Positions 1 through 8,966 of a DNA stretch of 64,000 nt are shown here, one piece after another. The notes under the pieces are model-generated. The model ran no database searches. It saw only the letters and a program-made list of their open reading frames with translations, and was not told where the DNA came from. A program made the position numbers and the translations under genes. How positions within the stretch are numbered: the stretch's first letter is position 1; each line of letters begins with the position of its first letter. Source of the DNA: CAYVTV01 sp964563105 (GTDB taxonomy: Bacteria; Bacteroidota; Bacteroidia; Bacteroidales; GCA-2748055); the NCBI GenBank assembly GCA_964563105.1, contig CAZLXM010000003.1, positions 17,374 through 81,373 of the forward strand. Direction: 5' to 3'.

Positions 1-2949
1 TAATGCAGGCTGACCTGCACCTCCGGGAATGATCATGTCCGGATGAAGTCCCAAAGGTCCGATATAAAGCTGATCTTTATTTTCCCAGATTACTTCTCCT
101 GTAAGACTATTGTGTGCTTTTATTCTTTCAGCCGGTTCATCCGGCAAACCGCGATATAAATTCCTTCTGGCATCCCATGCTGCAAAAAGGATCCTGCGAC
201 CGCCCTGTATTAGAATGTTTTTATCTTCATAAAAACCTAACCAGGTTCCAAAAACATTATCATTAAAAGACCAAAGTTTCTTCCCGTTACTTAAATCAAA
301 TGCAATAAGCTCAGCATTTACTTCTTCTTTCAAGCCCCTCCTTTGAAGAAGCGTAAGCAATTCTTCTGACAATCCATCAATTAAAAATAATTTATCATTT
401 CCTGCCACAATGGCATTATGCCTGAAACCCGTTTTCGCATCAACTTTCCATATCATATTACAACTATGACGGTCTATAACCATTAAGGTAGAACTTGATG
501 TTGCATTCCAGGGATTTCCCTTACCTGAACCAGGCTGTGCATCATCAAATATTTGAGGCCCAGCAGTGGTAATCAAATAATCTCCACATACTAATAAAAA
601 ACTGAAAATATAGGGTTTACCACTTTCAGGATGAGTTAAACGCAACTCTTTTATACAACTACCATTGGAGGCATCAAGTAATAAAATCTTCTCCCGGTCA
701 CAGACATATATAATTTCTTCTGTAGAAACAAAGGGGCTGCCCAAAAAATTTGCTCCGGGACGTACACCTATTGATACAGACCTGTTGTTTCTGAATATTT
801 CTTCATGTTCCAATGAAGTATAAGGATGACCAATACCAGGAATTTCCCTGACCCATAATTCTCTCCCTGTGTAAACACATCTTGCACTGATGGTTTCAAC
901 ACCCATAATAATTAACCTGCCACCTGCAACCTGTGGAATTGGCCCCATATGATGCCTTGGAAGGATATGTTCATTTGAAGGCCCTCCGAACCAGACTGTT
1001 CCAAGCGGGGTCTTAACCAGATTGTCATCAGAATAAGCCCGGTTTGAAGAACTTCCATATTGATGAGTCCATTGTGCTGAACCCGGTAAGGGACCTTTCC
1101 GTATAATGATAGTAAAATCATTTCCTTTTTTTAACTCAGCATTAGCAAGGTTTAATTGATTTAAAAATTTAACCGAATTATTAGTCGTACGAATAAAACA
1201 TAATGCACCACCATATGGCCGCAAAGAATTAAAAACTTTTTCCGACTCTTCTTTTGAATGCTTATTTCCGGTATTAATTATCAGATCATATATATAAGGA
1301 ATAAAAACAGAGCTCATATTTGAAGCATTAACCACAGCCACCCTTTTGCCACATAATCCATTATTATCCAGGCGTTTTCTTAAATTCTCCCTTATCTTTG
1401 GATCAGGTTCAGCAACAATAAAATGCATTGTACTGTTATCAGAAAGGGCATGTATAAGATCATAGTTATCCCCCCCGCATATCAAAGCATATCCGCCATT
1501 CCTGCCTTTTGTTTTCTGTAAAATAGTATTTGCCAGTGAAATCGACTTTATATCCGGCCGGTAAGTTATGTTATTATATAGATAGTGTTTCGGGGAAGAA
1601 CCGGTGCCTTCTCCAAAACAATAGATCTTGCCTTCCAGGGTTACCACATATAAACAGGCGTTTCCAGCAATTATATTCCAAATTTCTCCTTCAATATCAT
1701 AGTTCCAGCAAAGCCTGTCCGGTATTCCCTTATCATTAACTTTAAACAAAGAGATAGTTTTTCCATTATTTCTGCCCAGCACAAAATGAGATTTTGATTT
1801 AAAATATAGCCTTGTTAAATCAGGAACTTGTTTTTCCCAAATTGATTCAATTTGAAATAGTTTTTTTAACTCACCCCTTGCCAGCCTGTTTTCAATAATA
1901 GTATCAATCTTTTTAAGCTCAGAATTATGTGCAATTAATTTGTTTCCTGATATGCCTATGAACGCATTATCCGAAAGCACATCACACGGAACAGGGCCAA
2001 ACTGGGAGCCGTCTTCAAGTGCGTATAACATTCCATGATTAAAAAACCAGTTGTTATTGGTAAATGATCTGTATCCGCCTGCCCCGCCTCCAATGACACC
2101 ATGATCCTGATGAAAATAAAGAAAATCACCTGTTCTTAAATCAAATACAGCAGGCGGGGTTCTTCCACCCGGGACAATAAGTTTATCTTCAGAAAGTGCC
2201 AGATATCCCTGGGGGGACGGCCCGGCATAGGAATAAGTTCCAGGATGCTGTGGCAAAGTCCAGATCGATCCTGTTGTACTGTTTGTCCAGATTTTCTTTC
2301 CATTTGAAGCATCAACGGCATGAATAAAAACTCCTTCAAATGGTATCACACCGGAAGCAAAATAAATAATTCCGTCTTTAAAAACCGGGCCTCCCCTGGC
2401 AGGCCACATGCTAATAAGCCTTTCATTTCCCAATACCATTCTTTCGGAATAACTTCCGTGATAATTCCAAAGCAATTTACCTGATTTAGCATCAAGACAA
2501 TACAAGTATCCATCATCGGATACAAAATATACCTTCCCGGAGTTGTAAACCGGGGCAAACCTTACAGGCCCCCCAACATAAAAACTCCATAATTCTTCTC
2601 CTTCTAAAGCTGAATATGCTGTTACCTTATCTGAAACCATGGAAGGAATGAATAATATCCCTTCTCCAATAATCGGTTCATAAGACAGGTCAAAAGAAAG
2701 TTTGCCTATTTTATCCGGATTTCCGGCGGAATAGTATTCTTCATACTGAAAAGGCCAGCAACGTTCAGGTGTGTCCAACTGCCTCGTCCAAAGAAGAACC
2801 GGATTATCCGGGAGGGGTATTTCTGCACATGCCTTCCTGCCATGATCATACCTCCACATAGGCCAGTCGGAATAGGCCATTATTTTGTTAATTGCTACAA
2901 ATCCAAGACAAAATATCCAATAAAAAATATGCCGGAGTGAAGAATACAT
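1..2949 (-). CDS. PQQ-like beta-propeller protein with methyltransferase-like insert (partial, 3' end off window)
   Basis: The frame is open from ATG at 2949 to base 1 (983 codons, no stop), so the C-terminus lies outside the window. An N-terminal hydrophobic segment (about residues 5-22) suggests export. Residues about 35-420 and 620 onward carry repeats of the PQQ/BamB type, such as VYFVSDDGYLYCLDAKSGK and LIAFDLSNGKKLWSF, expected to form a beta-propeller. Between them, about residues 480-600, lies a Rossmann-like stretch resembling a class I SAM methyltransferase: YALICGGDNYD (motif I position), FIVAEPD (acidic end of strand 2), RVAVVNAS, YDLIINTG and LRPYGGALCF. Whether the insert binds SAM is unknown; the glycine loop is not canonical. 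It follows the 3062-14059 module on the same strand but is separated from it by a hairpin. Substrate and reaction are not known. Confidence 0.8.
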   Translation of the reverse strand, partial: MYSSLRHIFYWIFCLGFVAINKIMAYSDWPMWRYDHGRKACAEIPLPDNPVLLWTRQLDTPERCWPFQYEEYYSAGNPDKIGKLSFDLSYEPIIGEGILFIPSMVSDKVTAYSALEGEELWSFYVGGPVRFAPVYNSGKVYFVSDDGYLYCLDAKSGKLLWNYHGSYSERMVLGNERLISMWPARGGPVFKDGIIYFASGVIPFEGVFIHAVDASNGKKIWTNSTTGSIWTLPQHPGTYSYAGPSPQGYLALSEDKLIVPGGRTPPAVFDLRTGDFLYFHQDHGVIGGGAGGYRSFTNNNWFFNHGMLYALEDGSQFGPVPCDVLSDNAFIGISGNKLIAHNSELKKIDTIIENRLARGELKKLFQIESIWEKQVPDLTRLYFKSKSHFVLGRNNGKTISLFKVNDKGIPDRLCWNYDIEGEIWNIIAGNACLYVVTLEGKIYCFGEGTGSSPKHYLYNNITYRPDIKSISLANTILQKTKGRNGGYALICGGDNYDLIHALSDNSTMHFIVAEPDPKIRENLRKRLDNNGLCGKRVAVVNASNMSSVFIPYIYDLIINTGNKHSKEESEKVFNSLRPYGGALCFIRTTNNSVKFLNQLNLANAELKKGNDFTIIIRKGPLPGSAQWTHQYGSSSNRAYSDDNLVKTPLGTVWFGGPSNEHILPRHHMGPIPQVAGGRLIIMGVETISARCVYTGRELWVREIPGIGHPYTSLEHEEIFRNNRSVSIGVRPGANFLGSPFVSTEEIIYVCDREKILLLDASNGSCIKELRLTHPESGKPYIFSFLLVCGDYLITTAGPQIFDDAQPGSGKGNPWNATSSSTLMVIDRHSCNMIWKVDAKTGFRHNAIVAGNDKLFLIDGLSEELLTLLQRRGLKEEVNAELIAFDLSNGKKLWSFNDNVFGTWLGFYEDKNILIQGGRRILFAAWDARRNLYRGLPDEPAERIKAHNSLTGEVIWENKDQLYIGPLGLHPDMIIPGGAGQPAL

Positions 2950-2988
2950 TTGAAACAATTTCAAATTCCTGTAACTTCAGAATTATAT

Positions 2989-3032
2989 AAATCCCCTATG
3001 TTTGGTTGGTTAAAATAAAACATAGGAGATTT
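2989..3032 (-). terminator. Hairpin, probable terminator of the first SusCD module
   Basis: Two 15-base arms (2989-3003 and 3018-3032) are complementary at 14 of 15 positions around a 14-base loop. The hairpin lies 30 bases downstream of the stop of the minus-strand lipoprotein gene and before the start of the propeller gene. The RNA after the stem reads AU-rich but has no clean U-run, so termination efficiency is uncertain. Confidence 0.6.
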
Positions 3033-3061
3033 AGAATTAAGTTTTTTATCCTTTATTGATT

Positions 3062-4105
3062 TTAAGGCGTATCTATAATAATTTTATTTTCTTCCCATTT
3101 AATTCCTCTGTCCCTGAATACCAGCGTGTCAACAATGTTGTGTATTAAGGTTCCGTCATCATAAGTATAATTTAAATACATGCCCTGCCAGGTTAACTTT
3201 GTCCATTGCTCCTTACTGGAAGCCTTATCAAAATACTGGCCACTGCCTGTAACTTCATAATCAGCATCTTCATTTGCAGAGATTGTTACGGAACCTGACT
3301 CACCCAACTCTTTGGTAAAAGTTAAAATCATGGAATTTCCACCTCCTGTCAGGTTACCAACGCCATTGGAAACAACACTTAATCTGGAAATTGTTTTAAG
3401 GGTAATGACAGGGTCCTTCTCACGATGTTCAAACTGATTCCGGAATACTACAGTATCAACAGCCTCACCGGTATCTTTAGAGACCCTTATATCTCTGCCA
3501 CGGTGAAAATAGGTGCCATGGTAAGCATTTACATATTTAACACCATACAATGTCCAATTCTTCGGTGACATACCAGATTCCCAATCAGCTTTAACCCTTA
3601 TATCGGGATTAGGAATGGAAGGTAATCCCATCAAAATACTATCGGCAGAAGTATTGGTTAATCTCAACGGTACAACATAACGACCGGTAAGAGATATCGG
3701 ATCATCAAAAAAATCGCTTGTAAGCTGTACTCTTATCAGGCCATTAAATGAACCCTTTGGAATAATAACAGTATTTAAAGGGCTCATCGTATAATATTGG
3801 GAAGGAAGAGGTAAAATCTCCTCCAGAGTATTTGTAAATACATTATTTGTAAGCTCACTATCCAATACATAATCAACAGTCCAGTCACGCTTATTCTCAA
3901 ACATACCACCAATGGTAACTCCAATATCAAAAATATACTGTTTATCCAATGAGTTATCCAATCTGTCCTCACCTAATGAAAGCGTCCGGACAGGAAGCTG
4001 AACAGGAAAATAAACGGCCTGAAAATCAAAATCACTAAAAGATATCGGCTGATCCTGACAGGCCAGTAAAGTAAAAAGAAATAATAAAATAAATATTTTT
4101 TTCAT
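3062..4105 (-). CDS. DUF1735/DUF5627-like surface lipoprotein
   Basis: A 347-residue lipoprotein: signal peptide with lipobox LLAC (Cys16). Residues about 25-160 look like the DUF1735 (BT_3987 N-terminal) beta-sandwich, ending in the typical GRYVVPLRLTNTSADSILMG stretch. Residues about 165-347 resemble DUF5627, with the block KYVNAYHGTYFHRG. Such proteins sit in the SusE/SusF position of many SusCD loci and are presumed to bind glycan at the cell surface; that role is inferred from position. It is the last gene of the minus-strand module, 38 bases after the preceding SusD stop. Close paralogs are at 31591-32637 and 51729-52772. Family names are from memory of the motifs, so the DUF assignment is moderate. 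Confidence 0.8.
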   Translation of the reverse strand: MKKIFILLFLFTLLACQDQPISFSDFDFQAVYFPVQLPVRTLSLGEDRLDNSLDKQYIFDIGVTIGGMFENKRDWTVDYVLDSELTNNVFTNTLEEILPLPSQYYTMSPLNTVIIPKGSFNGLIRVQLTSDFFDDPISLTGRYVVPLRLTNTSADSILMGLPSIPNPDIRVKADWESGMSPKNWTLYGVKYVNAYHGTYFHRGRDIRVSKDTGEAVDTVVFRNQFEHREKDPVITLKTISRLSVVSNGVGNLTGGGNSMILTFTKELGESGSVTISANEDADYEVTGSGQYFDKASSKEQWTKLTWQGMYLNYTYDDGTLIHNIVDTLVFRDRGIKWEENKIIIDTP

Positions 4106-4143
4106 ATTTGTATATTTTCAACGTGTATTATCAAATTTATTAT

Positions 4144-5886
4144 CTACCAACCTTTGTTTTGAACTAAAGCATATTTACGTGTCTCACCATATGGAACAGG
4201 ACCATAAATCATATAAGGTTCATATAATCGCTCTTCTATATTTCTGTAATCATAAGTAGTAATGCCATCTTCAACGGTAATATAAACACCTTTGACCGGG
4301 GCCTGCATGGCTGAAACATCTTCCCAACGACGTAAATCCCAAAATCTGAACCCTTCAAAACATAAACTTACCCTTCTTTCATTTCTGATAAAGGTCCTAA
4401 AATCTACCTGATCAGTAATTTCATCAATATACAGATCAGGATTAATACCGGCACGAAGCCTTAATTCTGCAATCTTGCTTCTGGCGGTAAAACCTAGACC
4501 ATTCGGATCTCCATCGGGCCCCCATGCTTCATTGGCAGCTTCAGCATAATTTAATAATACTTCGGTCATACGAACATATGTATATGTATGGGCAGTATTT
4601 ACAACACCCGCAGGATCAAGATTAACACCTTCTGACATTAACTTCTTTAAGTAATAACCTGTACGGGTAGAAGTAGACAAAACATTAATACCATTGGAAG
4701 GAGCATCAACATATGTATAAATACGGGTATTTTTAAGTAAAGAATTATTATAAACAATATATTCATTAAAACGGTTATCACGATTCAAATAAGGATTATC
4801 AGGATCATATCCACCCAGGGAATGTGTTATGGGATAACCATTTTTCATTGGAAAGGCATCAACTAAATTCTGAGAAGGATTAGTACGTCCGTTTCCAAAT
4901 AAAGTGGGAGGAAAATTATTCTGCTCCCATGTACGCTTTTGAAGCAATGAAGTATTCCAGATAATCTCCTTATTACTGGTCTCTTTGTAAAATGTATGAT
5001 TATAAACAGTCGCAGATTTAGTATATAAATTACCTAAATTTTTTAAAAAATCTCCTGCAATTACAGCAGCCTGTTCCCAGGTGACCCCGCTTCCTTCAGA
5101 AAAAGCAGGACTTGCAGCCAAAAGGGCAACTCTTGCTTTCAATCCGCGGGCTGCATTACCATTAACACGATTCTCAAAAATCTTTCCGGTGGTAATATTA
5201 TAATGACCATTTTCAACAGGATTTGAACCACCAACAGGCTTATCAAACCAGGTATCAGGAAGCATGGATATAGCAAGGTCAAGATCGGAAAAAATACTGC
5301 TTACACATTCAGCAAAAGTATTACGATTAAGTTCAAGATTATCTCTTAATGTTAACGGGGTATTTACAATGGGAAAACCCATCAGGCGTCCGTCTGCAGT
5401 CTTACCACCATGGTATTGCAATAACAAATACTTGTAAAAAGCCCTCAGTGCATACGCCTCACCACCTAACCTTTTCTTAAGTAATTGATTTTTATAATCA
5501 TTGTCGCTTTTACTGAGCCTTTGATCATATGCCCAGACTACTGACTCATAAATCTCTATAAACTTATTCAAATAATAAATCTGTGTATAGGCACTCTCCC
5601 ATTCCGATAAAGGATAATATGAAGCCTTCCATTCACCGGTAGCCATACGCCGATAGGAAGAATTCCTGTCATTGGTAACAGCATCATCACTGGCAATATC
5701 TGAATAAAAATAATACTCCTTTGGCAGGTTTATATACGCAGTTAACAAAATGCCCTCGGCATACTCGCGGTACTTAACGATCTGATCACTGTCAACTAAA
5801 TTCTCATTCAAAGGCTCCAAAAACTTTTCACAAGAAAATAAACTTAAAACAAACAATAACAGAAATATATAAATGTGATTTTTCAT
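4144..5886 (-). CDS. SusD/RagB-family outer-membrane lipoprotein (type 2)
   Basis: 580 residues with a signal peptide and lipobox LFSC (Cys19), so expected at the outer surface. SusD-family hallmarks are present: helical N-terminal half with GEAYALRAFYKYLLLQYHGG, the segment RMTEVLLNYAEAANEAWGPDG, and near the C-terminus FIRNERRVSLCFEGFRFWDLRRW. SusD proteins cap the partner SusC barrel and hand it oligosaccharide. Its partner is the SusC immediately upstream (21-base gap). Close paralogs at 29819-31564 and 49864-51609 have 581 residues each, so the length is intact. It is distinct from the type 1 SusD at 8967-10763. Confidence 0.95.
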   Translation of the reverse strand: MKNHIYIFLLLFVLSLFSCEKFLEPLNENLVDSDQIVKYREYAEGILLTAYINLPKEYYFYSDIASDDAVTNDRNSSYRRMATGEWKASYYPLSEWESAYTQIYYLNKFIEIYESVVWAYDQRLSKSDNDYKNQLLKKRLGGEAYALRAFYKYLLLQYHGGKTADGRLMGFPIVNTPLTLRDNLELNRNTFAECVSSIFSDLDLAISMLPDTWFDKPVGGSNPVENGHYNITTGKIFENRVNGNAARGLKARVALLAASPAFSEGSGVTWEQAAVIAGDFLKNLGNLYTKSATVYNHTFYKETSNKEIIWNTSLLQKRTWEQNNFPPTLFGNGRTNPSQNLVDAFPMKNGYPITHSLGGYDPDNPYLNRDNRFNEYIVYNNSLLKNTRIYTYVDAPSNGINVLSTSTRTGYYLKKLMSEGVNLDPAGVVNTAHTYTYVRMTEVLLNYAEAANEAWGPDGDPNGLGFTARSKIAELRLRAGINPDLYIDEITDQVDFRTFIRNERRVSLCFEGFRFWDLRRWEDVSAMQAPVKGVYITVEDGITTYDYRNIEERLYEPYMIYGPVPYGETRKYALVQNKGW

Positions 5887-5907
5887 TTTTAGTAATTTTT
5901 TCTTTAA

Positions 5908-8900
5908 TTATAAACTAATGTTTAAGCCAAGGGATAAAACTCTCATCTGTGGGGATGAACCAACATTTAACTGCATTTGTTTGCTGACCTTGGAAAAGGT
6001 AAATAAATTACCGGCACGCAAAAAGACACTCGCATCATTTATACCCCGAATGGAAGGGATGCCATATGTTAACTGAAGGGTATGTAAAGTAAACCAGTTG
6101 TACTTATGAATCCAAAAAGTAGAATTCCTGAAATTATTAGGGTTCGAAAATGTGGTTAAACGAGGATAAGTAGCTGTTTCTGCTGTAGCAGGTGTCCATC
6201 TGTCCCAAACAACTTCTGAATACTTCCTGTCAGAATAGACCCAGTAATAAGCATCATTAAAATAACGATTACGGCCATACTGGCCCGTGCCTAAAGCAAA
6301 TAATTCAAAAGACCTGAACTTTAAATGAAAATGGAGGCCTAAATGAACCCGGGCACGAGAATTCCCAATAACCTTTTGATCCTTATCATCAATAACACCA
6401 TCATCATTTAAATCTGCATACCTGATGTCACCAGGCTGAACTGCCCCGAAAGTTTGAACCGGAGAATTGTCAATCTCTGACTGATCCTTAAATAAACCAA
6501 GAGCAACATAACCAAAATAAGAATCACTTGCACGACCTGCAAGCTTACGATAACTCTCCTCATAATCCAATTCATCAACAATCAAAGCTTTGGGTACTGA
6601 ATAAGCAAAATTAGAGCCAATCCTGATATCAAAATCACCAAGCGTTTCATAATAATTCAAACCAAGTTCAACACCCTGGGTCCGATAACTGCCATAATTC
6701 TCAAAAGGAGGAGTAATAATATAAACAGGATGCTGATTAATACGCCTGACTAAAACATCATAATTCTCATTTAAATCTATGGTAAAGCGATAAAAATAAG
6801 ACCCCTCAAAGCCTAAACGGTAACCCATTAACATTGACTCAAAACCAAAATTATAATTCATCTTTTTCTCAAAACCAATGTCAGGATTACCCATTGCCAT
6901 AATCCTTCCGGAATTATAATTAGGACCATGATTGAAATAAAAAGTACCACTGGCAGAAAACAGCTCCCTGCCTAAAAAATAACTGCTCAAACCCTCATCA
7001 GTATTAATGACAGCCCAGTTAGTACGCAACTTTAAATAATTAATCAAAGAATTATCCTTTAAAAAATCCTCCTCTGATAATATCCAGGCAAAACCAATAC
7101 CAGGAGACAAAGCCCAGGGCTTTGTCTCAAATAATTTAACAGAACCGGTATATACTCCGGTAAGCTCAGCAATGTATTTATTATCATAAGTATAATTAGC
7201 ACGAAGGGCAAACTGAAGGTGCTTGAGAAGCTGAGTGGCATTCTCTTCATTATATTGATCACGGTAAGCTACTGCATTGGCAGTTATATTGTGTTTATTA
7301 TTAAAGATACGATGATAATTCAACTTGCCATAAACGCCTGAACGACGATAAAAAGCAACAGAACTCAAAGTCTGGTCTTTGATCTTAACATCAGTTTTAT
7401 ATTTAGTGAAATTCCTGACTGTATCAGCAGAATAATTAGGGCGATAAACAGCATAAGCATTCAAAATATCAAGCTGTAACATGCTAAACATATCAAAGGC
7501 AAGATAACCGGAAGCACTTAAACCAGGGGTAATATTACTCAAATCAAAATCAAGGCCCGTACGTAATTCAATTAAACGATCATTATTTAAACGAGGGCCG
7601 TTACGTGTAAGCTCACCATAAATATTAGTCTGATATTCACTGGTGCCACCCAGTAAGTATTGACCATCAACAAGCTTTGCTGCATTAAGCATATCCAAAT
7701 CCTTCATATAAGAAGCAGGAATAAGAACAGCAGTATTATCTGGTTTTAAAGTAGTGGAAAGCTTCCAAAAATCATTGCTCGCTGAAGTGTAACGGGGAGC
7801 GCTGTTAAAATTAAATATAGCAGAACCATCAAAAGTAATCTTGATATTATCAGTTAATTTATAATCAACATTACCGCGCATATTATACCTGTCATTTTTT
7901 TCATTGCCACCCTCGCCTAACTTTAAAATACTGTTATTACGGTTCCATCCGACATTAAGGTAATACTGGGCAATCTCATTACCGCCTCCCGCCTCACCAA
8001 CTACATAATTATATGTAGACCAGTCATTAAGATAAGTGGAATTGTAATAATGCTCATCAGGATAACGAACAGGATCCGAACCTTCACGTGTCCTTTCAAT
8101 CTGAGTGGCTGAATATTTTGGGCCTAAACCATCATTGGAAAGAGCTTCATTATATAATTCCATGTAATCAGCAGAATTAAGATATTTAGGATAAGAAATC
8201 GGAATGTTCATACCTCTTTCGGCTGTAACATGATATTCTCTTTTTAAAGGTTTACCCCTGCGTGTGGTTATTAATATAACACCATTTTCTGCCTGGGAAC
8301 CATATAGCATAGCAGAAGCAAGGTCCTTTATAACGGTGATCTGCTCAATCTGTTCAAGATTAAAATCAGAAGCAGGACGGGGAATACCATCAACAACAAT
8401 TAACGGACTGCCAAACTGCCGGATATTGGTCGAACCAAATATTCCGGGAATACGGCCGCGTAAAGCGCCACTAAATGAGTTTTGCTGATCATACCTTAAA
8501 AGTTCACGGGGATTAATACCGACAACCGCTCCAGGGACCTGACGCTGCTTAAAACTCTCAAAAGGCATACGTACCAGATCATTATCACCCATCTGATAAA
8601 GAGACCTGGAAAGAGTAATAGCAGAAGAATCCATACCAGGGGTTGCGGTAATAAGCTGAGATTCAAAACCATCCGCCTCAATCAAAACCGGAATACGGGA
8701 TAAACACTGAAAAATAAATTCGCCACGATCATTACTTAATATTGGCAGGGACGACTCACCAATAGTGATCCTGGCGCCAATGACAGGATTACCATCTGTA
8801 TCCTGTACAATCATAGTGATCATTTTCTGAGTCTGGGCACCGGAATCTAAAACAAATAGAAAATTTGAACTCAAAAGTAAAACTAAAATGCCGAAAACAT

Positions 8901-8913
8901 ATTTTTTATACAT
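5908..8913 (-). CDS. SusC/RagA-family TonB-dependent transporter (type 2)
   Basis: 1001 residues. Signal peptide (about 1-27), then a carboxypeptidase-regulatory-like domain (about 30-105, VQDTDGNPVIGARITIGESS), a plug (about 125-240, with LRGRIPGIFGSTNIRQFGSP and LIVVDGIPRPAS, ending VILITTRRGK) and a beta-barrel with a calcium-loop-like DLNDDGVIDDKDQ and a C-terminal LGLNISL. Unlike the neighbouring type 1 SusC, it lacks the usual EEVVVVGYG segment between the first domain and the plug; MGDNDLVRMPFESFKQRQVPGAV-like sequence is there instead. The same replacement is seen in the other two type 2 copies. It forms a pair with the SusD at 4144-5886. Confidence 0.95.
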   Translation of the reverse strand: MYKKYVFGILVLLLSSNFLFVLDSGAQTQKMITMIVQDTDGNPVIGARITIGESSLPILSNDRGEFIFQCLSRIPVLIEADGFESQLITATPGMDSSAITLSRSLYQMGDNDLVRMPFESFKQRQVPGAVVGINPRELLRYDQQNSFSGALRGRIPGIFGSTNIRQFGSPLIVVDGIPRPASDFNLEQIEQITVIKDLASAMLYGSQAENGVILITTRRGKPLKREYHVTAERGMNIPISYPKYLNSADYMELYNEALSNDGLGPKYSATQIERTREGSDPVRYPDEHYYNSTYLNDWSTYNYVVGEAGGGNEIAQYYLNVGWNRNNSILKLGEGGNEKNDRYNMRGNVDYKLTDNIKITFDGSAIFNFNSAPRYTSASNDFWKLSTTLKPDNTAVLIPASYMKDLDMLNAAKLVDGQYLLGGTSEYQTNIYGELTRNGPRLNNDRLIELRTGLDFDLSNITPGLSASGYLAFDMFSMLQLDILNAYAVYRPNYSADTVRNFTKYKTDVKIKDQTLSSVAFYRRSGVYGKLNYHRIFNNKHNITANAVAYRDQYNEENATQLLKHLQFALRANYTYDNKYIAELTGVYTGSVKLFETKPWALSPGIGFAWILSEEDFLKDNSLINYLKLRTNWAVINTDEGLSSYFLGRELFSASGTFYFNHGPNYNSGRIMAMGNPDIGFEKKMNYNFGFESMLMGYRLGFEGSYFYRFTIDLNENYDVLVRRINQHPVYIITPPFENYGSYRTQGVELGLNYYETLGDFDIRIGSNFAYSVPKALIVDELDYEESYRKLAGRASDSYFGYVALGLFKDQSEIDNSPVQTFGAVQPGDIRYADLNDDGVIDDKDQKVIGNSRARVHLGLHFHLKFRSFELFALGTGQYGRNRYFNDAYYWVYSDRKYSEVVWDRWTPATAETATYPRLTTFSNPNNFRNSTFWIHKYNWFTLHTLQLTYGIPSIRGINDASVFLRAGNLFTFSKVSKQMQLNVGSSPQMRVLSLGLNISL

Positions 8914-8966
8914 AGTGTATTATTTCATAGTTAATTATAAGATTTATTAATTTCTTAAAAAGCTAG

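Noticed and set aside
8264..8488. Open frames antisense to SusC plugs (also 22169-22465, 27240-27527, 42237-42419)
   Set aside because: They recur opposite the same conserved plug codons in each SusC paralog, so they are shadows of strong coding constraint rather than genes.
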